This document shows positions 8,789 to 17,315 of a DNA stretch of 40,575 bases, piece after piece. The notes beneath the pieces are model-generated. The model did not search any database. It had not been told where the DNA came from and saw only the letters and a program-made list of their open reading frames with translations. Source of the DNA: a virus; the IMG/VR virus record IMGVR_UViG_3300035107_000125, positions 1 to 40,575 of that record. The stretch is one strand, 5' to 3'. The position numbers and the translations under genes were made by a program. How positions within the stretch are numbered: the stretch's first letter is position 1; the number at the start of each line of letters is the position of its first letter.

Positions 8789-10249
8789 ATGTTAGGTTTA
8801 TCCCAACAACTCCAGGAGAAGTGGGCACCTGTTCTTGAGCACGGTGATCTTCCTGCTATTGAAGATAACTACAAGAAAGCTGTCACTTCGATCCTCCTGG
8901 AAAACCAAGAGCGTGTAATTCGTGAAGAGCGTCAGATCCTGTCTGAAGCAATTCCAACGATGAGCACTGGTTCAAACTCTGCTACTGGTGCAGGTTCAGG
9001 CAACGCTGGTTTTAGCTCTGATGCTACCGCTGCTGGTCCTGTCGCAGGTTTCGACCCAGTTCTGATCTCCCTGATCAGACGTGCAATGCCAAACCTGGTC
9101 GCATATGACCTCGCAGGCGTTCAACCAATGTCTGGTCCTACTGGACTGATCTTCGCAATGCGTGCTCGCTACGATGGTCCTGCAACCTCCAATGCTGAGA
9201 CCTTCTACAACGAAGTCAATCCTAACCAATCTGGTACTCAGGGTGCTAACGATGTCTCTGGTGCTGCTGATGCACTGACTGGCAACAACCCTGCAGTTCT
9301 GAACGACGGATTCACTGGTTCTAACGAAGCAACCGCTCAAGGTTACTATGGTGCTCCTGGCGCTATGGGCACTGAGGATTCTGAAGGACTGGACAGCGAC
9401 GGTTCCGCACCTGACTTCCGTCAGATGGGATTCTCGATCGAGAAGATTTCGGTCACCGCTAAGTCCCGTGCTCTGAAGGCAGATTACAGCATCGAATTGG
9501 CACAAGACCTTCGTGCGATCCACGGTCTTGATGCTGAGTCGGAGCTGGCAAACATTCTGTCCTCTGAGATCCTTGCTGAGATCAACAGAGAAGTTGTCAG
9601 AACCATCTACAAGTCCGCTAAGCGTGGTGCTCAGCACGACACCGCTACTGCTGGTACTTTCGACCTCGACGTTGACTCCAACGGTCGTTGGTCAGTTGAG
9701 AAGTTCAAAGGACTTCTGTTCCAAATCGAGCGTGATGCGAACGCAATCGCACGCGAAACTCGTAGAGGAAAGGGCAACATGATCATGTGCTCTGCTGACG
9801 TTGCATCCGCACTTGCAATGGCAGGCGTACTTGATTATGCTCCTGCTCTGGAAGGCAACAACCGCCTTGCAGTTGACGAAACTGGTAACACCTTCGCTGG
9901 TGTTCTGAACGGTCGCTATCGCGTCTACATCGATCCTTATGCAACTATCACCCGTGGTGGTTCTGCTGCATCTGGTACTTCAGGTAACCAGTACTACGTC
10001 ATCGGTTATAAGGGTTCTTCACCTTATGACGCTGGTCTGTTCTACTGCCCATATGTACCTCTCCAGATGGTACGTAGCGTCGGTCAGGATGACTTCCAGC
10101 CACGTATCGGGTTCAAGACCCGTTATGGCATGGTCCTCAACCCATTCGCAAAAGGCGAGGCAGCACTGTCCGACAGCAACCCACTTGCTGCTGGCAACCT
10201 GTCAACCAACGCATACTACAGAAGAGTTTCTGTTGCAAACCTCATGTGA
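8789..10249 (+). CDS. gp23: Major capsid protein gp23
   Basis: Builds the hexamers of the head shell. 486 residues. The N-terminal part resembles T4 gp23 (a KW-P-LE motif at residues 11-17, LLENQE near 36) and contains a likely gp21 cleavage site LSE|A after residue 53, aligned with LTE|A in T4. RRAMPNLVAYDLAGVQPM near residue 100 is the conserved core. GC-rich codons appear more often here than in neighbours, as expected for a very highly expressed gene. AAGGAG lies before the ATG and a strong terminator follows the stop. Confidence 0.98.
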   Translation: MLGLSQQLQEKWAPVLEHGDLPAIEDNYKKAVTSILLENQERVIREERQILSEAIPTMSTGSNSATGAGSGNAGFSSDATAAGPVAGFDPVLISLIRRAMPNLVAYDLAGVQPMSGPTGLIFAMRARYDGPATSNAETFYNEVNPNQSGTQGANDVSGAADALTGNNPAVLNDGFTGSNEATAQGYYGAPGAMGTEDSEGLDSDGSAPDFRQMGFSIEKISVTAKSRALKADYSIELAQDLRAIHGLDAESELANILSSEILAEINREVVRTIYKSAKRGAQHDTATAGTFDLDVDSNGRWSVEKFKGLLFQIERDANAIARETRRGKGNMIMCSADVASALAMAGVLDYAPALEGNNRLAVDETGNTFAGVLNGRYRVYIDPYATITRGGSAASGTSGNQYYVIGYKGSSPYDAGLFYCPYVPLQMVRSVGQDDFQPRIGFKTRYGMVLNPFAKGEAALSDSNPLAAGNLSTNAYYRRVSVANLM

Positions 10250-10271
10250 TCCTCTTGCATCACATTATATC

Positions 10272-10297
10272 AAGGACCCTTCGGGGTCCTTTTTTTA
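10272..10297 (+). terminator. Rho-independent terminator after gene 23
   Basis: AGGACCC, tetraloop TTCG, GGGTCCT, followed by six T. It closes the 22-23 transcript. The same GACCC-TTCG-GGGTC core recurs at 10624. Confidence 0.92.
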
Positions 10298-10391
10298 TGT
10301 TTAGTTATTTTTAGTTTTGTAAAAAAGCAATAAATGTATACTACGATACATAAAGTTGCATAGATACTACAGAATTATGCGAGGTGTAAAA

Positions 10392-10475
10392 ATGAACCCT
10401 TCCTTTAAATTACATTATGAGTTAACCGTAATGGAGAGTGAAGATGCACAATCTATTATCCCGAGCACAATTTGA
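10392..10475 (+). CDS. Tiny ORF, 27 residues, unknown
   Basis: Reads MNPSFKLHYELTVMESEDAQ and seven more residues. A good ribosome site (GAGGTG) lies six bases before the ATG. It overlaps the next small ORF by 32 bases in another frame and could serve as its leader peptide or coupling ORF. No recognisable domain. It may be a chance ORF; the ribosome site is the only real support. Confidence 0.3.
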   Translation: MNPSFKLHYELTVMESEDAQSIIPSTI

Positions 10476-10617
10476 TGAATGGAGGCATTTAGAAGAAACA
10501 ATTGATGAGTTAGAATCAGAAAATCAAAAGATAAATGATTACTACGAATGTATTATCGAGTGCGATTCTTTAAACCAACACGAATGTAAAAGGATATGTA
10601 AGAGATTATTAGATTAG
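10444..10617 (+). CDS. Small Cys-containing protein, unknown
   Basis: A 57-residue protein starting MHNLLSRAQFDEWRHLEE, with a heptad-like helical first half (LEETIDELESENQKI) and four cysteines in the second half (C36, C40, C48, C52). The Cys spacing could bind metal, but it matches no motif I know. GGAGAGTGA lies just before the ATG. It sits alone between two near-identical terminators, downstream of the capsid gene. Function unknown. Confidence 0.6.
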   Translation: MHNLLSRAQFDEWRHLEETIDELESENQKINDYYECIIECDSLNQHECKRICKRLLD

Positions 10618-10623
10618 TATTCT

Positions 10624-10645
10624 GACCCTTCGGGGTCTTTTTTTT
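10624..10645 (+). terminator. Rho-independent terminator
   Basis: GACCC, loop TTCG, GGGTC, then eight T. Starts seven bases after the stop of the 57-residue ORF and directly precedes a late promoter. Confidence 0.88.
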
Positions 10646-10648
10646 GTC

Positions 10649-10656
10649 TATAAATA
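10649..10656 (+). promoter_or_regulatory. Late promoter (exact TATAAATA)
   Basis: Exact late consensus 22 bases before the ATG at 10678, directly after the terminator; GAAGGA follows as ribosome site. Confidence 0.75.
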
Positions 10657-10677
10657 AAAGTGTGAAGGACTAACCAC

Positions 10678-11220
10678 ATGACACTCTGCAACGAAAACTT
10701 TCTATCACCAGCAGGTTTTAGATTAGACATCCCAGGATTTAAAAGCGTTGGTTTTCAATGCACCAACGTCAACGTGCCTGGAATTAGTATGAATGGTCCC
10801 GTAGCAGCAACTCCATATAATGATTTTCAATTAGGTGGTGATAAACTTAATTATCAAGAACTTCAACTTACGTTCTTAATTGATGAGAACTGTGCTAACT
10901 ATGCTTTGATCCATAACTGGATGGTTGGCATTACATACCCACAAAAATCAGATCAGTGGGGTAACTTTGTAGAGGAGATGAAAGATAAAGATTTTCAAAA
11001 TGAAAGATTTATTGAACAACTTGATCTATACTTACATATCTTAAATAGTAATTTTAACACCGCATTTAAACTGCATTTTTATGATGCGTTTCCTGTAAGT
11101 TTGAATTCATTAGAGTTTAGTACAGACCAGACAGACATCCAATACATGAAAGCACAGGTGACATTTAAGTACACCTACTTTAAACTTACCAATAGTAATG
11201 ACAAAGAATTGACTTTATGA
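10678..11220 (+). CDS. Tail-tube-fold protein in the gp3 position
   Basis: 180 residues. In cyanophages the gene between 23 and uvsY is usually annotated gp3 (tail completion and sheath stabiliser; T4 gp3 is 176 residues), so position and length agree. The sequence itself recalls the tail-tube family: a VPGISM-P-LGGDKLNYQELQLTFLID core followed by a helix with W parallels VPF-IPGDRTFEPWTATFYN in gp19 of this phage. It could therefore be a tube terminator (gp3) or a tube-initiator-like protein (gp54). It has its own late promoter, which fits a virion part, and overlaps uvsY by four bases (ATGA). Confidence 0.65.
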   Translation: MTLCNENFLSPAGFRLDIPGFKSVGFQCTNVNVPGISMNGPVAATPYNDFQLGGDKLNYQELQLTFLIDENCANYALIHNWMVGITYPQKSDQWGNFVEEMKDKDFQNERFIEQLDLYLHILNSNFNTAFKLHFYDAFPVSLNSLEFSTDQTDIQYMKAQVTFKYTYFKLTNSNDKELTL

Positions 11221-11630
11221 GTTTACATCAACAATTGATCGATGAGTGGCACAAAGATTGTGTCATGGATGATGACTTGTTTGAAGAAGCAAGAAGGATT
11301 CCAGTTTTACATGCCAAATGGTTAGACAAGTACTTAAGAGTACAATTATTACGTAAAGAAAAAGAATACGATTACAACTGTCTGTATAGACAGAAGTATA
11401 GTTTTTACATGGGCAGAGAAGAAACTGCACCTGATGAAAAAATTATTAAGACCGAAGTGCCAATCTATATCAAGGGAGATCCTGATATAATCAAAGCACA
11501 GGCAACGATGGACCTCTATGAAAAATTAGAGGATGCTCTAAAACAGGTTCTAAATAATATTAACAATCGTTCATTCCAAATTAAGAATGCAATTGATTGG
11601 TTAAGGTATTCGCGAGGAATAGATGAGTGA
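11217..11630 (+). CDS. uvsY: Recombination mediator UvsY
   Basis: Helps load UvsX on ssDNA coated with gp32 during recombination-dependent replication. The length, 137 residues, equals T4 UvsY, and the LHAKWLDKYLRVQ segment aligns with LYSKWLNKHSSIK of T4, followed by a similar Y-x-G motif. It starts on the ATGA overlap with the previous stop and overlaps uvsW by eight bases. No late promoter precedes it, so read-through or an unseen early/middle promoter must express it. Confidence 0.92.
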   Translation: MSLHQQLIDEWHKDCVMDDDLFEEARRIPVLHAKWLDKYLRVQLLRKEKEYDYNCLYRQKYSFYMGREETAPDEKIIKTEVPIYIKGDPDIIKAQATMDLYEKLEDALKQVLNNINNRSFQIKNAIDWLRYSRGIDE

Positions 11631-13089
11631 CGTTATTATCCGAAAGAAAAATGAAGTTTATCTGCAATTAAAAACACCACCACATATTTCATACGAATTA
11701 TCTGACCACTTCACATTTGAAGTTGAAGGTGCAAAGTTTATGCCTGCATACAGGCAGAAGTATTGGGACGGTAAAATTAGGTTGTTCTCTCCAGGCACTG
11801 GTGAAATCTATGCTGGACTGAGAGAATACATTGAGCAGTTCTGTCAAGAGCGAGGATACGCTTATGATTATGCTGACAATGAATACTTTGGTATGCCTGA
11901 TGCTGAGGATGAACTAGTATCATTCGATGGTGTAAAATCATTCACAAAGAAATTTTCTGCACTCAAAGCAAGAGATTACCAATACAAAGGAATCTATGAG
12001 GCACTGAGGAAGAAAAGAAAACTGATCGTGTCACCAACAGGATCAGGTAAATCTTTTATGATCTATTCTATCGTTCGTTTTTTACAAGAGACGGGACAAA
12101 AGATTCTAATTGTTGTTCCTACTACATCTCTTGTAGAGCAGATGTATAAAGATTTCTTTTCTTATGGATGGGACGTAGAAGATCATTGCCATAAAGTTTA
12201 TGCTGGTCATGAGAAGGTATCTCCTAAACCAGTAACCATCACCACATGGCAGTCGATCTATAAACAAAAGCGCCAGTATTTTGAATGCTTTAGTGCAGTA
12301 ATCGGTGACGAGGCACATCTGTTCAAAGCAAAATCTCTTACAGATATCTTGACCAAACTGCATCATGCAAAATATCGCATTGGATTTACAGGAACACTAG
12401 ACGGGAGCAAGACAAATAAACTTGTTCTTGAAGGTTTGTTCGGTCCTCACGAAAAGATTACAAACACAAATGAACTAATTAAACAAGGACATTTGTCTAG
12501 GTTAAAAATTAAGATTATTTCTCTAAGGCATCGTCATGTTAATTTTGATAGTTATCATGATGAGATCGATTACCTGGTCTCACATCCAAGAAGAAATAAC
12601 TTTATTAAAAACCTTGCATTAGATCTTGGTGGTAATTCTCTAGTGTTGTTCAATTATGTTGAACGTCACGGTGAACCACTTTTTGATCTGATAAATAGTA
12701 GCGTAAAGAATGGAAGAAAGGTTTTCTTTGTACACGGTGGTGTTGATGTAAAGGACCGAGAAGAGATCCGAGCAATCACTGAGCAGGAGTCCAACGCAAT
12801 CATCATCGCAAGTTATGGAACTTTCTCCACTGGTATTAACATCAAAAACTTACACAATATCATTTTTGCGAGTCCATCAAAATCAAGAGTAAGAAACCTG
12901 CAATCTATTGGTAGGGTCTTGAGGAAGGGGGAAAACAAAAACACAGCAGTGCTGTACGATATTGCAGACGATACCTCCAAGGATTCTAACAATCCAAATT
13001 ATACGTTAAGACATTTGTTTGAGCGGGTTAAAATTTATAACCAAGAAAATTTTGACTATGAGATAATCAACGTAAAATTAAAGCAGTAA
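11623..13089 (+). CDS. uvsW: DNA/RNA helicase UvsW
   Basis: Superfamily 2 helicase that branch-migrates recombination intermediates and removes R-loops, ending origin-dependent replication. 488 residues (T4: about 500). Walker A is PTGSGKS at residues 138-144, motif II is DEAH in VIGDEAHLF near residue 229, motif III lies in GFTGTLDG, and motif VI is QSIGRVLRKG near residue 427. The N-terminal 110 residues form the small substrate-binding domain of UvsW (RQKYWDGKIRLFSPGTGEIY). Follows uvsY as in T4. Confidence 0.96.
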   Translation: MSDVIIRKKNEVYLQLKTPPHISYELSDHFTFEVEGAKFMPAYRQKYWDGKIRLFSPGTGEIYAGLREYIEQFCQERGYAYDYADNEYFGMPDAEDELVSFDGVKSFTKKFSALKARDYQYKGIYEALRKKRKLIVSPTGSGKSFMIYSIVRFLQETGQKILIVVPTTSLVEQMYKDFFSYGWDVEDHCHKVYAGHEKVSPKPVTITTWQSIYKQKRQYFECFSAVIGDEAHLFKAKSLTDILTKLHHAKYRIGFTGTLDGSKTNKLVLEGLFGPHEKITNTNELIKQGHLSRLKIKIISLRHRHVNFDSYHDEIDYLVSHPRRNNFIKNLALDLGGNSLVLFNYVERHGEPLFDLINSSVKNGRKVFFVHGGVDVKDREEIRAITEQESNAIIIASYGTFSTGINIKNLHNIIFASPSKSRVRNLQSIGRVLRKGENKNTAVLYDIADDTSKDSNNPNYTLRHLFERVKIYNQENFDYEIINVKLKQ

Positions 13090-13091
13090 GT

Positions 13092-13535
13092 ATGGAAGCA
13101 TTTTTCGCAAACATCAAGTTAAAAACAGGTGAGGAATTACTTTGCATAGTAAAAGAGGCGGACCCTGAAGAGGATTACCTCTTAGTGTCACACCCCATTG
13201 AAGTTGAAGAGATCGAGATTCCTGGTGCGTTTCATGGTCTAAAGATCAAGAACTGGATGAAACTCTCACACCAAACTGAATTCTATATTGATGGTGAAGA
13301 ACTAGTTACACTCAAAGAAATCAAAGGATTTCCAGTCGAGTTTTATAAAGACAGTTTAATTAAACTCGCTCATCAAGAAGAAGAGAAACAACGTTCTAAA
13401 CTTAAAAATAAACTACGTAAAAGAAAAGGTCGCGTTCCATTGGATGAAGATATGGGACTCTTATCATCTATTGATGATGCAAGAGAACTACTAGAGAATA
13501 TCTTCCTCTTAGATAATGATCCAAAGGAATCATAG
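13092..13535 (+). CDS. Sm-like-looking phage protein (family member A)
   Basis: 147 residues. The start (IKLKTGEELLCIVKEAD, then YLLVSHPIEV) resembles small Sm-like beta barrels and is shared with three proteins encoded at 29114, 30221 and 30558. A second shared part has the form LKIKNWMKLSHQTEFYIDGE...VTL. The C-terminal 50 residues are basic then acidic (KLKNKLRKRKGRVPLDED) and are private to this copy. It follows uvsW by two bases and precedes the sigma-factor gene. Function unknown; RNA binding is only a guess from the barrel-like pattern. Confidence 0.8.
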   Translation: MEAFFANIKLKTGEELLCIVKEADPEEDYLLVSHPIEVEEIEIPGAFHGLKIKNWMKLSHQTEFYIDGEELVTLKEIKGFPVEFYKDSLIKLAHQEEEKQRSKLKNKLRKRKGRVPLDEDMGLLSSIDDARELLENIFLLDNDPKES

Positions 13536-13606
13536 TATCTAAAGTATTAAAGCTATAGAGTGTTTTCTGAACTCTGACCGAGTTATTATACACAGATCCA
13601 GGGTAC

Positions 13607-13635
13607 TTGTCAAGCTCTGAGTATTGTGCTATGAT
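13607..13635 (+). promoter_or_regulatory. Sigma70-type promoter for gene 55
   Basis: TTGTCA (13607-13612), exactly 17 bases, TATGAT (13630-13635), with TG one base before the -10 (extended -10). Five of six bases match at both boxes. It lies 23 bases before the ATG of gene 55, so the host RNA polymerase could express the phage late sigma factor, as early control would require. Confidence 0.8.
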
Positions 13636-13658
13636 ATTATGAGAAGACCAACATACTA

Positions 13659-14123
13659 ATGGCAAAATCTAAAGAGCACTACGTAAACAACAAGGACTTC
13701 TTACACGCTATTATTCAGTATAAGAATAAAGTGGAGAAGGCAAAAGAAACGGGCGACAAAAAACCACCAGTGGGTGAGTACATAGGGGGGTGCTTTCTAA
13801 AGATTGCACAGCACTTATCCTATAAACCGAACTTTGTCAACTACATGTTCAAAGATGACATGATCGGTGATGGTATTGAAAACTGCATCACTTACATCGA
13901 TAACTTTGATCCAGCGAAGTCCAGCAATCCGTTTGCGTATTTTACTCAGATCATTTACTATGCATTCTTGCGTAGGATTCAGAAAGAGAAGAAGCAGGTA
14001 GATATTAAAAACAAGATGATTGAGAAGTCAGGATACAGTGAGGTATTTACTGGCGATGAGTATGGGTGTGATTCCTCATACGAACAGATTAAGAATTCAC
14101 TTGAGCAGAAAATGAGGTATTGA
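13659..14123 (+). CDS. gp55: Late-transcription sigma factor gp55
   Basis: Highly diverged sigma-70 relative that directs host RNA polymerase to TATAAATA-type late promoters, with the clamp gp45 as activator. 154 residues (T4: 185). The segment from FLKIAQHLSYKPNF to NFDPAKSSNPFAYFTQIIYYAFLRRIQKEKKQ is the region-2-like core that binds the polymerase and the -10 element. It has a strong sigma70 promoter of its own and overlaps gene 47 by four bases. The many TAAATA-core sites in this window are its expected targets. Confidence 0.94.
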   Translation: MAKSKEHYVNNKDFLHAIIQYKNKVEKAKETGDKKPPVGEYIGGCFLKIAQHLSYKPNFVNYMFKDDMIGDGIENCITYIDNFDPAKSSNPFAYFTQIIYYAFLRRIQKEKKQVDIKNKMIEKSGYSEVFTGDEYGCDSSYEQIKNSLEQKMRY

Positions 14124-15163
14124 TGAAAGTCGCTATTATTACGGACCAGCACTTTGGAATGAGGAAAGGTAGTCAAATTTTTCACGACTACATGAATAAA
14201 TTTTATGAAGAGGTGTTCTTTCCTTTTTTGGAGAAGAACAAAATTACTACAGTGCTTGATCTGGGCGATACTTTTGACAATAGGAAATCAATTGATTTCT
14301 GGTCACTGGATTGGGCAAAGAAAAACTATTATGATGTTTTAGCAAACCGAGGCATCCAGGTGTACACAGTAGTAGGTAATCATACTGCTTACTTTAAAAA
14401 CACTCTTGGTATCAATGCTATCAACTTGCTACTCCAGGAATATGATAATGTACATTTAATTGAGAGACCTGAAACTATTGAGGTTGGTGGTCTTGATATT
14501 TGTTTCATTCCATGGATATGTGTAGACAATGAGACAGAGACCTATGAAGAGATCTCTAATACCTCAGCAAACATTTGCATGGGGCATTTAGAACTGTCTG
14601 GGTTTGAGGCACACGTTGGTTATTACATGGATCATGGTATGAGTCGTGATGTGTTTTCTAAATTTAAGAAAGTGTTCTCTGGACACTTCCACCATAGATC
14701 ACATTCAGATAACATTTATTACTTAGGTAATCCTTATCAGATGTATTGGAATGACTTTGGTGATGTCAGAGGTTTCCACCTCTTTGATACTCAGAGTACA
14801 AAACTTAAATTCATTCCAAATCCTTTCAAGATGTTTGAAAAGATTTATTATGATGACAGCACGATGTCACCAGATGAAATTGATACAGATCAATTTAAGG
14901 ACAAGTTTGTAAAACTGATCGTTGAAAAAAGAACTAACTATTATGCGTATGATAATTTAATCGAACGTCTTTATCAAACAGGTGTCCATGATCTTAAAAT
15001 CATTGACAACTCTCATGAAGAAATCAATCCCTCTGGAGACATTGAGATTGAAGGAACTCTTTCCTTCTTAGAAAAATATGTTGAGGAGATTGACTACGAA
15101 GATAAAGACACGTTAAAATCTATCATTGGATCAATTTATTCAGAGTCACTTCAAATTGAGTAA
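14120..15163 (+). CDS. gp47: Recombination nuclease subunit gp47 (Mre11-like)
   Basis: Metal-dependent nuclease that resects DNA ends with gp46. 347 residues (T4: 339). Calcineurin-like phosphoesterase motifs are in order: DQHFGMR near residue 8, LDLGDTFDNR near 49, VVGNHTAYF near 87, MGHLELSGF near 155 and SGHFHHRS near 190. Starts on an overlap with gene 55. Genes 47 and 46 are separated here by one small gene. Confidence 0.96.
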   Translation: MMKVAIITDQHFGMRKGSQIFHDYMNKFYEEVFFPFLEKNKITTVLDLGDTFDNRKSIDFWSLDWAKKNYYDVLANRGIQVYTVVGNHTAYFKNTLGINAINLLLQEYDNVHLIERPETIEVGGLDICFIPWICVDNETETYEEISNTSANICMGHLELSGFEAHVGYYMDHGMSRDVFSKFKKVFSGHFHHRSHSDNIYYLGNPYQMYWNDFGDVRGFHLFDTQSTKLKFIPNPFKMFEKIYYDDSTMSPDEIDTDQFKDKFVKLIVEKRTNYYAYDNLIERLYQTGVHDLKIIDNSHEEINPSGDIEIEGTLSFLEKYVEEIDYEDKDTLKSIIGSIYSESLQIE

Positions 15164-15426
15164 TGTACATACTAGCAATCAAAGGAAAAGAAACAGAGGG
15201 GGCATATGCTCCCACGGTAGATAGTGGTCAAATACTATATCTTTTCTTAGAAGCAGAGGATGCTGAGAGGCATTCAGAATTACTTGCTGCTGACGACTAT
15301 CCTGAGATGTCAGTGGTTGAAGTTGATGATGACGTTGCTATCCATATCTGTGAAGAGAATGGATACTCCTATTGTATTGTAACACCTGAAGACATTATTA
15401 TTCCGCCTAAAGAATCTGATGATTGA
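15163..15426 (+). CDS. DUF3110-like small protein between 47 and 46
   Basis: 87 residues. The pattern MYILAIKG...EGAYAP...GQILYLFLEAEDAERHSELL, then DYPEMSVVEVDD and CEENGYSYCIV, recalls the DUF3110 family of cyanobacteria and plastids (a short alpha/beta protein with a conserved EDAxRxAxLLEAQDFP core). I recognise this from memory, not from a search. It overlaps gene 47 by one base and gene 46 by eight, so it is tightly coupled to the nuclease pair. Its role is unknown; placement hints at a link to DNA-end processing. Confidence 0.7.
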   Translation: MYILAIKGKETEGAYAPTVDSGQILYLFLEAEDAERHSELLAADDYPEMSVVEVDDDVAIHICEENGYSYCIVTPEDIIIPPKESDD

Positions 15427-17152
15427 ATTTAAAACTATTAAATGGAAGAATTTCCTGAGCACGGGAAATAACTTTACTGAAGTGAATTTAAATGATCACA
15501 ACAAAACATTAATCATTGGTGAAAACGGCGCTGGTAAATCTACAATTTTAGATGCGCTGTGTTTTGGTTTGTTCAACAAACCTTTTAGAAAAATTACCAA
15601 ACCACAACTAATCAACTCTGTTAATCTCGCTGACTGTAGAGTAGAAATCCAATTCACCATTGGTAAAGTTGATTGGCAGATTAATCGTGGTATGAAACCA
15701 ACAGTATTTGAGATCTATAAAAATGGTGTGCAATTAAATCAAAGCGCATCTGCAGCAGAGCAGCAGAAATGGTTTGAACAAAACGTTCTTAAATTGAACT
15801 ACAAATCATTTACTCAAATTGTTGTTCTTGGATCTTCTACGTTCGTTCCCTTCATGCAGTTACCTGCAGCAGGACGTAGAGAAGTTATTGAGGATATCCT
15901 AGACATCAGAATTTTCTCTGCAATGAACACTGTTCTGAAAGATAGGATTAAAGAAAATAAAGAAGCAGTGTCTGAGATTGATTATTCTATTTCTTTGTTA
16001 AAAGACAAAGTGGATGTTCAAAAAAGATTTATTGAAGATCTTAAAAAACAAGGAGAAGACAACGTAACTCTTTGGCAAGAAGAAATTACTAAATTGGAAC
16101 TGGACATCAAATCTAGTCATCTTGAATTAGAACGTTACATGCGTGATATTGACACGATGACACATCAGATGAATGATCTTCCTAATCCACAAAAAGAACT
16201 TGATAAGTTGAATGAGTTTCACATTAAGTTCAGGTCTAAGATTAAAGACATGGAAAGTTCGATTAAGTTCTTGACTTCTAATGATGTTTGTCCTACATGT
16301 AATCAAGATATTACTGAGGAGTTTAAAAATTATAACATCACTAGTGGTAAGGAAAAGATTAGTAAATTAGAATCTGCTTTAGAGGATATTGATTCTAAGG
16401 AAAAAACTTTGACTGATTCTTTAAACCAACGTAATACGATTCAAAAAGAGATCAATCAGGTTCAAAATAAAATCAATAACTGTTTCTCTGCAATCAATTG
16501 GAAACAAAACAAAGTAAAGGAAACTGAGAATCAAATTCAATCTATAAAATCTAATACTGATAACGTTGATCGTGAGCGTGAAAAGATGAAGACCCTGATT
16601 GAACAGGGTAAAGGTCAAGAACTTCAACGTAGACAAATCTCTAAACGATCTACAGAGTTGAAAATTATTGCTGACATTCTCAAAGATGGTGGTGTCAAGA
16701 GTACAATTATCAGGAAGTATCTTCCTGTAATGAATACTTTGATTAACAAACATCTACAAGAACTTGAGTTCTATGTCAATTTTAATCTAGATGATACCTT
16801 TAATGAAACTATTAAGTCACGTTTTAGAGATGAGTTTTCTTATGCTTCATTCTCTGAGGGTGAAAAGATGAGGATTGACTTGGCACTGTTGTTCACCTGG
16901 AGGGAAGTTGCTAAACTTAAGAACTCTGTCAATACGAACATACTGATCCTTGATGAGATCTTTGATAGTTCTCTAGATGGAAATGGTACGGCGGACTTCA
17001 TAAATATTCTCAGAACTGTTACCGATGGTAACAATGTGTTTGTGATCTCACACAAGGAAGACATGCTACACGATAAGTTTGATAATGTGATACAGTTCAA
17101 GAAGGTCAAAAACTTCTCTAAACCATTTCAGACCAATGGCACAACTACCTAA
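15419..17152 (+). CDS. gp46: Recombination ATPase subunit gp46 (Rad50-like)
   Basis: SMC-type ATPase partner of gp47. 577 residues (T4: 560). Walker A GENGAGKST at 34-42, a long coiled coil interrupted by the zinc-hook CPTC at residues 291-294, ABC signature SFSEGEKMRIDLAL near residue 480, and Walker B ILILDEIFDSSLD near 508. The hook is the dimerisation point in Rad50 proteins. All key residues appear intact. Confidence 0.96.
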   Translation: MIEFKTIKWKNFLSTGNNFTEVNLNDHNKTLIIGENGAGKSTILDALCFGLFNKPFRKITKPQLINSVNLADCRVEIQFTIGKVDWQINRGMKPTVFEIYKNGVQLNQSASAAEQQKWFEQNVLKLNYKSFTQIVVLGSSTFVPFMQLPAAGRREVIEDILDIRIFSAMNTVLKDRIKENKEAVSEIDYSISLLKDKVDVQKRFIEDLKKQGEDNVTLWQEEITKLELDIKSSHLELERYMRDIDTMTHQMNDLPNPQKELDKLNEFHIKFRSKIKDMESSIKFLTSNDVCPTCNQDITEEFKNYNITSGKEKISKLESALEDIDSKEKTLTDSLNQRNTIQKEINQVQNKINNCFSAINWKQNKVKETENQIQSIKSNTDNVDREREKMKTLIEQGKGQELQRRQISKRSTELKIIADILKDGGVKSTIIRKYLPVMNTLINKHLQELEFYVNFNLDDTFNETIKSRFRDEFSYASFSEGEKMRIDLALLFTWREVAKLKNSVNTNILILDEIFDSSLDGNGTADFINILRTVTDGNNVFVISHKEDMLHDKFDNVIQFKKVKNFSKPFQTNGTTT

Positions 17153-17315
17153 CTGGCAACACCATTCTAAGAAGGACAAGCATGGTAAGGGTACTTGCAA
17201 GGGAAGAATCCGTGCAAGTAAACAACGCCTTAGACACTTAAAAAACTGTCACAAGACCTCTCGTAATGGGAGGTCTTTTTTTGTATATTGTGTTCAGTTC
17301 AAAGAGGTTCCATGA
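17136..17315 (+). CDS. Tiny basic ORF over a terminator, doubtful
   Basis: Frame of 59 codons that begins inside the end of gene 46 (MAQLPNWQHHSKKDKHGKG), highly rich in Lys, Arg and His for its first 42 residues. The frame then runs through the terminator hairpin and T-run at 17253-17282, so a transcript ending there would lack the stop codon. No clear ribosome site. Either a real short basic protein whose end is encoded in the terminator, or a chance ORF. Confidence 0.3.
   Translation: MAQLPNWQHHSKKDKHGKGTCKGRIRASKQRLRHLKNCHKTSRNGRSFFVYCVQFKEVP
17253..17282 (+). terminator. Rho-independent terminator after gene 46
   Basis: AAGACCTC, nine-base loop, GAGGTCTT, then a run of seven T. It ends the 55-47-46 transcript. 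Confidence 0.88.
17284..17289 (+). promoter_or_regulatory. Possible -10 box before the CobT-like gene
   Basis: TATATTGTGTTCA follows the terminator and reappears as TATATTGTATTCA at 19493, before the cobS-like gene. Both sit directly after a stem-loop and 23-27 bases before an ATG. No good -35 box is seen 17 bases upstream (TCGTAA here, GTGACT at 19470). Weak, but the repeat is suggestive. Confidence 0.3.

Noticed and set aside
8996-9637. 213-codon open frame on the minus strand within gene 23
   Set aside because: Antisense shadow of a highly expressed, biased-codon gene; Ser/Arg/Val-rich nonsense composition and no ribosome site.
10317-10342. TTGTAA...TATACT before the tiny ORFs as a sigma70 promoter
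   Set aside because: The spacer is only 14 bases, too short for a normal promoter.
17288-17311. Longer start for the CobT-like gene at TTG 17288
   Set aside because: Next to the terminator and without ribosome site; ATG 17312 has AAAGAGG.
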